A stretch of DNA of 12,636 nucleotides from Faecalimonas sp. (GTDB lineage: Bacteria > Bacillota_A > Clostridia > Lachnospirales > Lachnospiraceae): the NCBI GenBank assembly GCA_026169575.1, contig JAPFCT010000034.1:1-12636 (forward strand). Direction: 5' to 3'. Below, in pieces: positions 6,104 to 12,636 of this stretch. Position 1 is the first letter of the stretch. Every line of letters begins with the position of its first letter. Made by a program: the position numbers and the translations under genes. Under the pieces are notes generated by a model. That model saw only the letters and a list, made by a program, of their open reading frames with translations. It was not told the origin of the DNA and did not search any database.

Positions 6104-7036
6104 ATGAATTATAATTCTATTATAGAAACACATCATCTAAAAAAACGATATAAAGAAAAAACCGTAGTCAATGATGTGAATATCCATGTAAAAAAAGGTG
6201 AAATCTATGGTTTTGTCGGTCCAAACGGAGCCGGGAAAAGTACCTTGATGAAACTGTTGCTCAACTTAGTCCAGCCAGATTCCGGCGAGATTATTCTATT
6301 CGGCAATAAAGTCATTGCAAATGATTTTGAAATGTTAAAAAGAATCGGTTCCATTATTGAGAATCCATATTTTTACGATAAATTAACCGCACAGGAAAAT
6401 CTTGACCTGCATTGTGAATATATGGGCTATCCGAATAAGAGTCATATCAAAGAAGTACTGGAGTGTGTAGGACTGTTAAAAGACGCCGGAAAAAGAACCT
6501 CTCAATATTCTCTGGGAATGAAACAGCGTCTCGCAATCGCCAGAGCCATTTTAACAAAGCCGGAACTATTGATACTTGATGAACCAATCAACGCTCTTGA
6601 CCCGGAGGGAATTCGGGAAATGCGAGAATTATTCCGGAAACTCAATACCGATTACGGGATCACCATTTTTATTTCCAGTCACATTCTTTCCGAAGTAGAA
6701 CAGATCGCAGATACGATCGGTGTGATCCAAAGCGGAAAGCTGATCAAAGAAATCTCCATGTCTGATGTGCATAAACTTCAGACCGATTACATCGAAGCAG
6801 AGGTTGATAACACAGGACTTGCCGGTTACATACTGGAACATGACTTTGGAATACAGCGTTTCAAAATTGTTTCAGAAAATCGCATTGAGATTTATGATTT
6901 CAGAAAAGCAGTAAAAGAGATTTCTGCTGCATTCGTTCAAAACGGGATTGGCATCGACAGCATCGGACGCAGACAAAATTCCCTGGAAGATTATTTCTTC
7001 CAGATCACAGAAACAGAGGCGGTGAAAAATCTATGA
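6104..7036 (+). CDS. ABC transporter ATP-binding protein, BcrA/LanF-like
   Basis: This 310-residue ATPase matches the length of bacitracin-resistance BcrA, with an accessory C-terminal region after about residue 220. Motifs: Walker A GPNGAGKST (39-47), signature SLGMKQR (136-142), Walker B LLILDEP (155-161) and switch His193 (SSHILSE). At the Q-loop position it has Glu86 (IIENPYFYDKLT) instead of Gln, the E-loop that marks lantibiotic-immunity ATPases of the LanF group. A strong GGAGGTGA lies 7 bases before the ATG at 6104. The stop overlaps the permease start as ATGA, so the pair forms one transporter. Placed after a response regulator and kinase, it probably removes or expels a membrane-active peptide or cell-wall antibiotic, and the two-component system probably senses the same compound. 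The role is inferred from family and context. The substrate is not known. Confidence 0.92.
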   Translation: MNYNSIIETHHLKKRYKEKTVVNDVNIHVKKGEIYGFVGPNGAGKSTLMKLLLNLVQPDSGEIILFGNKVIANDFEMLKRIGSIIENPYFYDKLTAQENLDLHCEYMGYPNKSHIKEVLECVGLLKDAGKRTSQYSLGMKQRLAIARAILTKPELLILDEPINALDPEGIREMRELFRKLNTDYGITIFISSHILSEVEQIADTIGVIQSGKLIKEISMSDVHKLQTDYIEAEVDNTGLAGYILEHDFGIQRFKIVSENRIEIYDFRKAVKEISAAFVQNGIGIDSIGRRQNSLEDYFFQITETEAVKNL

Positions 7037-7713
7037 TACACTTGATGAAACTTGAATTAAAAAAAGTAGGATTGGGAAAATATGTCTTGTTTTCAATAAG
7101 CGGCATTTTTATTAGTATGTTTTTTCTGTCTGTAGGACTCCATGACAGTTCTACCATAAAATCCAGTTATGAAACAGCCTTCTCGACTGTAGGGCTGATC
7201 TTCTGCTTTTATTACATTACCTTGTTCTCAGTTTTGGTCGCTGCCTATATTATAAATGAATACAATCATAAAACGATTTTCGTGATGTTTGCCTATCCCG
7301 TCGACCGCAGAAAACTGATGCTTGCAAAATTACTTCTTATCACATTGCTTGTGATGTTTTCTATGATTGCCGGATATATTTGCTGTGGCATATTTATTGT
7401 GCTCTCAGATCAATGGTGGGGACTCATCGCGGGCGAATTTACATTTTCCGTCTTGTCCTGCTGGATCCCGACAGCACTGAAAGCGATTCTTACATTTTGT
7501 TCATTAGGCGTAGGGACGTTTGTCATTGGAATGATAAAAAAATCAGTTCCAATGACAATCATAAGTGCCATCGTTTTCTGTTATATCAGACAGTTTTATG
7601 TAGCCGGTATGGATCTATACGAAGAAAACTGGCTCTTTGTGACAGGTGTTGTAATCCTCACCGTTATCGGTGTATGCTATACACTTACCTGCAAAATCAG
7701 TCAAATAGATTAA
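7033..7713 (+). CDS. ABC-2 type transporter permease, BcrB-like
   Basis: This 226-residue, highly hydrophobic protein shows about six membrane helices: near residues 17-36, 49-70, 94-118, 137-160, 167-183 and 198-219. The N-terminus MIHLMKLELKKVG is the short amphipathic lead found in ABC-2 permeases. A polar segment between helices 2 and 3 (NEYNHKTIFVMFAYPVDRRK) is the expected coupling region that contacts the ATPase. Its start overlaps the ATPase stop as ATGA. It is the only permease in this operon, so the transporter would be an ATPase dimer with a permease homodimer, like BcrAB, and unlike the two-permease LanFEG arrangement on the other strand. It is the last gene of the AT-rich plus-strand operon and converges on the kinase gene of system 2. 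Substrate unknown. Confidence 0.88.
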   Translation: MIHLMKLELKKVGLGKYVLFSISGIFISMFFLSVGLHDSSTIKSSYETAFSTVGLIFCFYYITLFSVLVAAYIINEYNHKTIFVMFAYPVDRRKLMLAKLLLITLLVMFSMIAGYICCGIFIVLSDQWWGLIAGEFTFSVLSCWIPTALKAILTFCSLGVGTFVIGMIKKSVPMTIISAIVFCYIRQFYVAGMDLYEENWLFVTGVVILTVIGVCYTLTCKISQID

Positions 7714-7717
7714 GTCC

Positions 7718-7753
7718 TACACAGATATCCATTTGTCATCACTCCTCTGTGTA
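7718..7753. terminator. Inverted repeat between convergent operons, possible two-way terminator
   Basis: Perfect 8-base arms (TACACAGA at 7718-7725 and TCTGTGTA at 7746-7753) with a 20-base loop fill the 53-base gap between the permease stop and the end of the opposing kinase gene. The place is right for a shared terminator, but there is no U-tract on either side, so it may be weak. Confidence 0.35.
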
Positions 7754-7766
7754 CCAGATTGCAGGC

Positions 7767-9095
7767 TCAAAACCGTGCGGCTACCTCTCCCCCTTCTTCC
7801 CAGTTTCCTAACCGCAGTTCTCCTTCGTGCGCGCGGATCACCTGCGCGGCTGACCACAGTCCCAGCCCATGGTGTCCGTCTGCTCTGCGGGACTTTTCTC
7901 CCCGCCACAGCCGCTCTGCCGCATGGCGCATTTCCTCCTCGTCAAATCCTTTCCCCTCATCTTTCACACAGATCTGCCATCCGCTCTCTGTCATCTTCCC
8001 TTCCAGATAAACGTTTTTCCCTTTCGGCGTGTATTCCACTGCATTCAGCACAATATTAAATATCCCCCGCAGCAAACGTTCCTGCTGCATGTTCCAATAT
8101 CCGCCCAGCCCATTCTCGGCAATCAGTTCTACGCCCTTTGCCTCCGCGGCAGCCAGCGCATTTTCCTGCAGCTTTTCAAACCATCCCCGCAGATCTGTCG
8201 GTTCATATGCCTCTTCTTTTCCGGCAGAAGCCTCCAGAAGACTTGCGACATAGCCCTTTGCCCGGACGGTTGCCTCCAAAATTTTTCGAAGCAGCCTCTC
8301 GTGATCCTTCGGCAGTTCTTCCTCAAGCAGCAGCTCTGCATTTCCGCCTGCAAGCGTCAACGGCGTCTTCAGGTCATGCGCCAGTGCGGCAATCTCTGCC
8401 TCCCGCTGCTGCTGTGCCGCCCACTGGGCAGTCAGCGCCTGATACAGCGCTTCCCGCATCTCTTCCATCGCATCCAGCGCTTCATCGTACTCACGGATTC
8501 CCGCATGGGGAACTGTAAAATCAAGTTCCTGCGCCACCACCTTTTTGCTGACCTCCTGGAACAGTTTCAATTTTTTCCCAAGAAATTTTCCAAGCCACAT
8601 CGTATACAGAAGCAGTGACAGCAAAAGTCCTGCCCCAAGCAACAGTAATCCAAGTGTGTCCGCCGGAGGAAGCTTCCGCCGAAGTGACGGGTCGGTAAAT
8701 TCCTTCCGGAAATGCCAGCGGATCACTGCGGTACTTCCATCTGCATAAGTCCGTCTGGAAAGGTGTGCGGCATACCCGGAGACATTTGAAAATTTTTCCC
8801 GGTCTTCTGCGGTTGTTCTCTCTACATTGGTCTTTAATACCTTTCCTTTCGCATCATACAAAACATATTCGCCCGGGAATCTTTCATCCGGCTCTGTAAA
8901 TTTCCCGTCACTTGTCCCGAGAATCGCTTCTACCTGATGATTGATTTCAGATCCGGAATCAATGATCCCATGCTGCTCCAGGATAGTCATCCCAAATGAC
9001 CAGGCCATAAAGCAAACAAGCATCGTGACAAACATTCCTGCTACAAACCGGAGCAGGATAAACGAAAGACTTACCGTATGTTTTCTTTTTGCCAT
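7767..9095 (-). CDS. Sensor histidine kinase with extracytoplasmic domain (two-component system 2)
   Basis: The 442-residue kinase has TM1 at about 11-38, an extracytoplasmic domain of about 105 residues, TM2 at about 147-169, a HAMP-like linker (about 170-225), a HisKA domain with His240 (LAHDLKTPLT), and a HATPase domain with N-box Asn351 (FNIVLNAVEYTPKG), G1 DEGKGF (379-384) and G2 GHHGLGL (407-413). It is the classical two-helix sensor layout, unlike the kinase of system 1. The ATG at 9095 lies 25 bases inside the regulator's end, so the two are coupled; GGGGGATGGGG upstream acts as the ribosome binding site. It is the last gene downstream of the LanFEG-like transporter and PspC genes. 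Arrangement and families recall CprABC with CprRK of Clostridioides difficile, where the kinase responds to cationic peptides. The ligand here is not determined. Confidence 0.93.
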   Translation of the reverse strand: MAKRKHTVSLSFILLRFVAGMFVTMLVCFMAWSFGMTILEQHGIIDSGSEINHQVEAILGTSDGKFTEPDERFPGEYVLYDAKGKVLKTNVERTTAEDREKFSNVSGYAAHLSRRTYADGSTAVIRWHFRKEFTDPSLRRKLPPADTLGLLLLGAGLLLSLLLYTMWLGKFLGKKLKLFQEVSKKVVAQELDFTVPHAGIREYDEALDAMEEMREALYQALTAQWAAQQQREAEIAALAHDLKTPLTLAGGNAELLLEEELPKDHERLLRKILEATVRAKGYVASLLEASAGKEEAYEPTDLRGWFEKLQENALAAAEAKGVELIAENGLGGYWNMQQERLLRGIFNIVLNAVEYTPKGKNVYLEGKMTESGWQICVKDEGKGFDEEEMRHAAERLWRGEKSRRADGHHGLGLWSAAQVIRAHEGELRLGNWEEGGEVAARF

Positions 9096-9745
9096 TTATA
9101 CCCCATCCCCCAGACTGTCTCAATCGGATTTTTTCCACATTTCTTCAATTTCGCGCGGATATTTTTAATATGTTCTGCGATCGTCCCCGGATCTCCCTCC
9201 GCGTCAAATCCAAAGACCGCCTCATACAGCTGTTCTTTGGAAAACACCTGCCCGGCATGCAGCGCCAGATGTTCACAGATCTCATATTCTCCTTTTGTAA
9301 ATGGAAGGATCTGCTCCCCGACCGCGGCTTCTTTTGCCTGCATGTCAAAACGTACCCCACTGCGCGTCATCGCCCGCACCGGCTGCCTTCCTTCCCTCCG
9401 CAAGTGTGCATTGACCCGCGCCCGCAATTCTGCGATGCTGAATGGCTTTTTGATGTAATCATCCCCTCCAATTCCAAGTCCCTGCACAAGCGCCGCATCC
9501 TCGGTCTTTGCTGTCAGAAACAAGATCGGACAGTCCACTTCCGCCCGGATCCTGCCACAGAGGGAAAATCCATCCTCCCCGGGCATCATCACATCCAGCA
9601 AAAGCAAATCATATATCCTGCATCGCTCTGCGGATACCTTCTCTCCAACATCTTCTATATCGACCTGATGCCCATCCCGTTCCAGCGCCAGCTTCACCAG
9701 CTCCAGCATCTCTTTCTCATCATCCACTGCCAGTATTTTTGCCAT
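9071..9745 (-). CDS. OmpR-family response regulator (two-component system 2)
   Basis: The 224-residue regulator has a receiver domain with Asp8/Asp9, phosphoacceptor Asp51 (LLLDVMMPGEDG) and the IKKPFS lysine. A winged-helix DNA-binding domain follows, with LPFTKGEYEICEHLALHAGQ and the closing TVWGMGYKW. I chose the ATG at 9745 because AGAGG lies 7 bases upstream and the protein then begins with the receiver strand MAKILAVDD. An ATG six codons earlier has no good site. It overlaps the kinase start by 25 bases. A 142-base gap separates it from the PspC gene, with CTGAAA direct repeats on the coding strand and a 13-base palindrome, which may give it its own promoter and self-control. The probable targets are the LanFEG-like genes upstream, whose leader carries similar repeats. 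Confidence 0.93.
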   Translation of the reverse strand: MAKILAVDDEKEMLELVKLALERDGHQVDIEDVGEKVSAERCRIYDLLLLDVMMPGEDGFSLCGRIRAEVDCPILFLTAKTEDAALVQGLGIGGDDYIKKPFSIAELRARVNAHLRREGRQPVRAMTRSGVRFDMQAKEAAVGEQILPFTKGEYEICEHLALHAGQVFSKEQLYEAVFGFDAEGDPGTIAEHIKNIRAKLKKCGKNPIETVWGMGYKWQKENIR

Positions 9746-9782
9746 TTCTTTTCCTCTTTTCATATCTTCTACAGTATTTTAA

Positions 9783-9832
9783 GTTTCAGATACCCTGCGG
9801 TGTTTCAGAAACAGATCCCTTCGTATACACCG
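9783..9832 (-). promoter_or_regulatory. Candidate control region of the response regulator/kinase genes
   Basis: On the minus strand TCTGAAAC occurs twice in the same direction, 19 bases apart (plus-strand 9783-9790 and 9802-9809). The second copy sits inside a perfect 13-base palindrome, TGTTTCAGAAACA (9801-9813). A 6-base inverted repeat (9798-9803 with 9827-9832) surrounds that palindrome. No confident -35/-10 pair was found. The repeats could bind the response regulator encoded directly downstream. Confidence 0.35.
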
Positions 9833-9887
9833 TTATTCCATCCCCTCTTGCAGACTCTGACTATGCTCCTCTTTCTCTCACCGCATC

Positions 9888-10088
9888 TCATCTGTCTTGA
9901 AACGGAAGCACTGCCGCAAGCAGTCCATACACAAGGATTCCATTTGGAAACAACAGACACAATCCAAAGCAGAGAAGTCTCACACTTTTTGAAGCCAGCC
10001 CCAGGTAGTCTGCAATTCCTCCGCAGACTCCGGCAATCTTCTTGTCTGCTCTGCTTTTTCCGAACCGCTTTTCTTTATTTCGCTCCAT
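9888..10088 (-). CDS. Small PspC-domain membrane protein
   Basis: This 66-residue protein is a complete PspC domain. A basic N-terminus MERNKEKRFGKSRADKKIAG is followed by the signature VCGGIADYLGL (21-31) and one long hydrophobic segment (SVRLLCFGLCLLFPNGILVYGLLAAVLPF, given as positions 35-63). PspC proteins sit in the cytoplasmic membrane and, in the phage-shock response of enterobacteria, relay envelope stress. In Firmicutes they also occur alone or beside transporters with little known of their role. The start is supported by AAAGGAG 9 bases upstream and overlaps the end of the second permease gene by 14 bases, so it is translated with the transporter. It lies between the transporter and its two-component system, which suggests a part in sensing or guarding membrane damage. 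That role is inference. Confidence 0.9.
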   Translation of the reverse strand: MERNKEKRFGKSRADKKIAGVCGGIADYLGLASKSVRLLCFGLCLLFPNGILVYGLLAAVLPFQDR

Positions 10089-10875
10089 TCTTTTTCTCTC
10101 CTTTCATCATATCACATTTCTTTCGCATCCAAAAGATACCCAGGCATCCGCACAGCAACAAAACTGCGGCGCTGATCACTCTGTTCTCCGCCGATGCAAT
10201 CTGATATCCGGACACATTGAACACTGCCGTGACCGGATAAAAATCTTTCACGCGATCCGCCATCCCCGCAAATAGTCCAAATACCGAATAGATTTCTGTA
10301 AAAAGGAAGACCGACCAGCAGTTTTTCTGCTTTCCTGCCGCAAATGCGATGATCGGAAATACTGCAAAGAATACGCCGATCCCGCCAAGAAAATATTCTT
10401 TCCATAACGTGAACACGAATGGCGCCGACAGATCTGCCATGTGCATTGCCGCCTCTGTCAAAAAAGTAATTCCAAAACATAGCATGGAAAGCCCAATGCT
10501 AAAAAGCAGTGTCAGAATCATTTTCACCCGCAGCAGATCCATTTCCTGCAGCGGTATCAGACGCAGTGATTTCATCGTATCCTCTTCCTGCTCTCTCACA
10601 CTGAGATAGCTCCCGAACAGAGCCGTCATCCCCGGAAGCACAAAGAAGAACGCCCACGGCTGCACCTCATCCATGTACCACCCTGCATTTTCAAGATACC
10701 GCCTCCCATCTTGCATCACCTTCATCCCATAGTGCACCTCCGGTCCGCGATACACCTCCATCCCGCCTGCAAGTACGATCCCAGCTGTCAGAAAGGCTGC
10801 TGCCACCGCGATCCATATCATTTTTAACCGGCGAAGCTTTCTGCACTCCGCCCAAAATAAATTTCTCCAGTTCAT
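10075..10875 (-). CDS. ABC-2 permease of a LanFEG-like transporter (second permease)
   Basis: This 266-residue membrane protein shows about six hydrophobic helices: near residues 19-37, 75-92, 115-137, 164-181, 188-206 and 235-252. It begins MNWRNLFWAECRKLRRLKM, the basic amphipathic lead common to lantibiotic-immunity permeases of the LanE/LanG (MutE/MutG) group, and ends in a lysine-rich cytoplasmic tail (KKCDMMKGEKKNGAK). The segment SVREQEEDTMKSLRLIPLQ after helix 2 is the expected ATPase-contacting loop. The gene starts 12 bases after the first permease, with GGGAG in that gap, and its end overlaps the PspC gene by 14 bases. Together with the first permease it would form a heterodimeric channel for the upstream ATPase. 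Specificity cannot be read, but membrane-active peptides are the usual substrates. Confidence 0.87.
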   Translation of the reverse strand: MNWRNLFWAECRKLRRLKMIWIAVAAAFLTAGIVLAGGMEVYRGPEVHYGMKVMQDGRRYLENAGWYMDEVQPWAFFFVLPGMTALFGSYLSVREQEEDTMKSLRLIPLQEMDLLRVKMILTLLFSIGLSMLCFGITFLTEAAMHMADLSAPFVFTLWKEYFLGGIGVFFAVFPIIAFAAGKQKNCWSVFLFTEIYSVFGLFAGMADRVKDFYPVTAVFNVSGYQIASAENRVISAAVLLLCGCLGIFWMRKKCDMMKGEKKNGAK

Positions 10876-10887
10876 CGTTCTCTCTCC

Positions 10888-11625
10888 CTATTTTCTTCTG
10901 GACAACTGATCGTTTGCAATCCCAAAGGAAATCATATCCCACACTGCGATGCACAGAAACGCCTTTCCCACATGGATCTCCTGCGTCACGATCAGCCCCG
11001 GAATGTCTTTATTCCGCATGATGACAGCTCCCATACTTGTAATCGGATGCAGGTACATATTGACCGGCATCAGGAAAAATCCTGCCAACGCATACACAAC
11101 GGTCATACAGACGGGCAGTACATAGCTGCTCTGTACCATTGCCAGCGCTAACACCGGCAGCATCGCAAATGCAAGCAGAACCCCGATCTCCATACATTTT
11201 TCAAACAAGTATGCCACATCTTCCAGCCGGAACGGTACAAATCCCGGAAGCACACTGCCAAGAACAGATGCCACTGCTGCCAGCATCATAAATCCGACTG
11301 ACAAAAATAATACCATGCAAAATTTGCTGATAAAGTAACATTCTTCCCTTACCGGCACAAGCCAGATCTGTCTCACAATCTGCAGTCGTTTCTCCTCATA
11401 CACGATCATCACTGCAAAAATCCCGAGGATCACCGGGAGGATGATCCATGTCGTATATCCAAATGCTGACCATTTGTAAAATTGCGCCGGTTCCACCTCT
11501 GTCTGCCCCAGATATCCAAAATAGCAGACCGACAATACCGGCATGAGAAATGCAGCAAAAAACATCATCCATACACGCTTTCTCCGCCTTAATTTGTAAA
11601 ATTCTGTCTGGATCAGTCTAAGCAA
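10888..11625 (-). CDS. ABC-2 permease of a LanFEG-like transporter (first permease)
   Basis: The protein is 245 residues, with about six membrane helices. It opens with LLRLIQTEFYKLRRRKRVWM, the lead typical of LanE/LanG permeases, and continues with VYEEKRLQIVRQIWLVPVRE after helix 2, the conserved cytoplasmic loop of this family. The start is uncommon: GGGAGG lies 8 bases before a TTG at 11625, while a GTG at 11634 abuts the ribosome binding site too closely to use it. I therefore take TTG, which gives an 8-base overlap with the ATPase end. The gene is translationally coupled to the ATPase and followed after 12 bases by the second permease. The two permeases share layout and N-terminal style, consistent with an old duplication as in LanE and LanG. 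The role as a peptide-antibiotic immunity exporter is inferred from family and neighbours. Confidence 0.86.
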   Translation of the reverse strand: MLRLIQTEFYKLRRRKRVWMMFFAAFLMPVLSVCYFGYLGQTEVEPAQFYKWSAFGYTTWIILPVILGIFAVMIVYEEKRLQIVRQIWLVPVREECYFISKFCMVLFLSVGFMMLAAVASVLGSVLPGFVPFRLEDVAYLFEKCMEIGVLLAFAMLPVLALAMVQSSYVLPVCMTVVYALAGFFLMPVNMYLHPITSMGAVIMRNKDIPGLIVTQEIHVGKAFLCIAVWDMISFGIANDQLSRRK

Positions 11626-12346
11626 TGCCAACACCTCCCGTCACCTTTCTAAAATATGCCTCCAGTGTCTCTTTACCATCTCTCAACTCTTTCATACTTC
11701 TCTGCGCAAGCAGTACTCCATGATCCATAATTCCGACACGGTCTGCCACCAGTTCGATTTCCGAAAGAATATGACTGGAAACCAGTATCGTCTTCCCCTG
11801 CTCTCTGCTGAGTTTTATGAGAAATTCCCTCATTTCCGCAATCCCAATCGGATCCAGCCCATTCATCGGCTCATCCAAAATGAGTAACTTTGGATCATGC
11901 AAAATTGCATTGGCAATGCCAAGTCGCTGTTTCATGCCAAGTGAATAGTTTTCAAAAAGCTTTTTGTCCCGATAAGGAAGCCCGACCACCGCAAGCGCCT
12001 GCCTGACTGCCTGATCTCCTTTCATTCCTCTCAGTCTCGCAAAAATCTCAAGATTTTCTGTCCCGGTCAGATTCGGATAAAACCCCGGCGCCTCAATCAT
12101 CGCACCGATCTGTGGATAAATCTGCTTTTCCTGCCCTCGCAAGCCCCTCCCAAACACTTCCACCTTACCCGAAGTCTCAGGCGTAAGTCCGAGGATCATC
12201 TTCATCAATGTCGTCTTCCCGGCTCCGTTTCTCCCAAGCAGTCCGTAAATCTCCCCCTTTCTGACATGAAGATCCACTTCCTTTACAACGGTCTGCTCTC
12301 CATAACACTTTGTCAACTTCTGCGTTTCTAGCACAAATTCTTTCAT
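11618..12346 (-). CDS. ABC transporter ATP-binding protein, LanF-like
   Basis: This 242-residue ATPase has a length near NisF and NukF and no long C-terminal extension. Motifs: Walker A GRNGAGKTT (38-46), signature SLGMKQR (135-141), Walker B LLILDEP (154-160) and switch His192 (SSHILSE). At the Q-loop position it has Glu85 (MIEAPGFYPNLT), the E-loop of lantibiotic-immunity ATPases. The start at 12346 is supported by AAGG 8 bases upstream and by the protein beginning directly before the first strand (MKEFVLETQKLTKCYG). It is the first gene of the module and drives the two permeases that follow. It is probably induced by the two-component system at the operon's end, since a pair of direct repeats lies upstream. 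The substrate is probably a cationic or lanthionine peptide, by family only. Confidence 0.92.
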   Translation of the reverse strand: MKEFVLETQKLTKCYGEQTVVKEVDLHVRKGEIYGLLGRNGAGKTTLMKMILGLTPETSGKVEVFGRGLRGQEKQIYPQIGAMIEAPGFYPNLTGTENLEIFARLRGMKGDQAVRQALAVVGLPYRDKKLFENYSLGMKQRLGIANAILHDPKLLILDEPMNGLDPIGIAEMREFLIKLSREQGKTILVSSHILSEIELVADRVGIMDHGVLLAQRSMKELRDGKETLEAYFRKVTGGVGIA

Positions 12347-12401
12347 GCTCCTCACCTTTCTCCATTTATTTATAAAAATCATAACGGAGAAATTTAAAGA
12401 T

Positions 12402-12442
12402 TTTATAAAGCTATGATATTTTTTTCAGTGATATTTTTCAGT
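12402..12442 (-). promoter_or_regulatory. Candidate regulated promoter of the LanFEG-like operon with direct repeats
   Basis: On the minus strand a -10-like TATAAA (12407-12402) is preceded by two tandem near-copies of ACTGAAAAATATC (12442-12430, and 12429-12415 with two more A). There is no good -35 box; the repeats occupy that place, as expected for an activator-dependent promoter. The core CTGAAA matches the repeats upstream of the response regulator gene. A second TATAAA (12374-12369) lies nearer the start and could be an alternative. Confidence 0.4.
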
Positions 12443-12636
12443 AATATTATTTTCCACTGTGATATGAGCTTCCAATATGTTCTCTAAAAGAATTACGGAT
12501 ACTGACTTCAAGTTCTCTCTCCCCGGCTAATACTCCTTAGAGGAACTTCGCCTGCAAAATTCCTGTTATGCTCTGACACACATGGAACAAAGACTATCCC
12601 ATTAACATAAAAAGGATATGTTACCCAGTATAGGAC
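12443..12636. other. Non-coding right edge, nothing recognised
   Basis: I find no gene, RNA gene or clear terminator here. One minus-strand frame is open from the window edge to a TGA at 12510-12508 (42 codons), but it has no recognisable motif and its length is within chance. Confidence 0.5.

Noticed and set aside
4205..7713. Integrated mobile element carrying the AT-rich operon
   Set aside because: No integrase, transposase, terminal repeats or target duplication were seen. Only the composition suggests transfer.
9089..10204. A long open plus-strand frame (about 370 codons) opposite the system 2 regulator, PspC and permease genes
   Set aside because: It runs antisense to three genes with clear domains and good ribosome binding sites, has a low-complexity make-up and no motif. 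It reflects the codon bias of the real strand.
12508..12636. C-terminal end of a further minus-strand gene entering from the right edge
   Set aside because: The 42-codon open frame has no motif, and such a length without stops is not rare by chance.
1..12636. CRISPR arrays, tRNA or rRNA genes
   Set aside because: I saw no regularly spaced repeats and no recognisable tRNA or rRNA sequence on either strand.

Overview
The window looks like chromosomal DNA from a low-to-moderate GC Gram-positive anaerobe, most likely a Clostridia member of the Lachnospiraceae type. The basis is the strong GGAGG-type ribosome binding sites, consensus TTGACA/TATAAT promoters, tightly overlapping operons and the gene families present. 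The species cannot be named from the sequence alone.

Layout. (1) Positions 1-2543, minus strand: a four-gene operon read leftwards from a consensus promoter. It encodes a TetR-family regulator, a Qnr-like pentapeptide-repeat protein, a MacB/LolD-type ABC ATPase and the N-terminal part of a large FtsX-like permease cut by the window edge. (2) Positions 2612-4281, minus strand: a Gfo/Idh/MocA-family oxidoreductase whose natural start is separated from the body by an in-frame TAG, then a small PPC/DUF296-domain protein, then a structured terminator. (3) Positions 4361-7713, plus strand, clearly AT-richer than its surroundings: an OmpR-family response regulator, a histidine kinase with one membrane helix, a BcrA/LanF-like ATPase and one ABC-2 permease. 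(4) Positions 7767-12442, minus strand: a LanFEG-like transporter (ATPase and two permeases), a 66-residue PspC-domain protein, a second OmpR-family response regulator and its two-helix histidine kinase.

How they fit together. Three separate ABC export modules lie within about 12 kb, each beside its own regulator (TetR, two-component system 1, two-component system 2). Modules 3 and 4 have the hallmarks of peptide-antibiotic (lantibiotic/bacitracin-type) immunity or sensing, including a Glu in place of the Q-loop Gln in both ATPases. Module 1 joins a putative DNA-mimic pentapeptide protein to an exporter, which recalls the microcin B17 immunity arrangement (McbG with McbEF). The window therefore reads as an envelope- and antibiotic-defence neighbourhood with one metabolic operon inside it. 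Substrates cannot be read from the sequence.

Non-coding signals include three consensus promoters, a dyad just downstream of the tetR promoter, a near-perfect 18-base tandem duplication carrying a ribosome binding site plus ATG, and CTGAAA direct repeats upstream of both the transporter genes and the regulator genes of module 4. The last ~195 bases at the right edge hold no gene that I can support.
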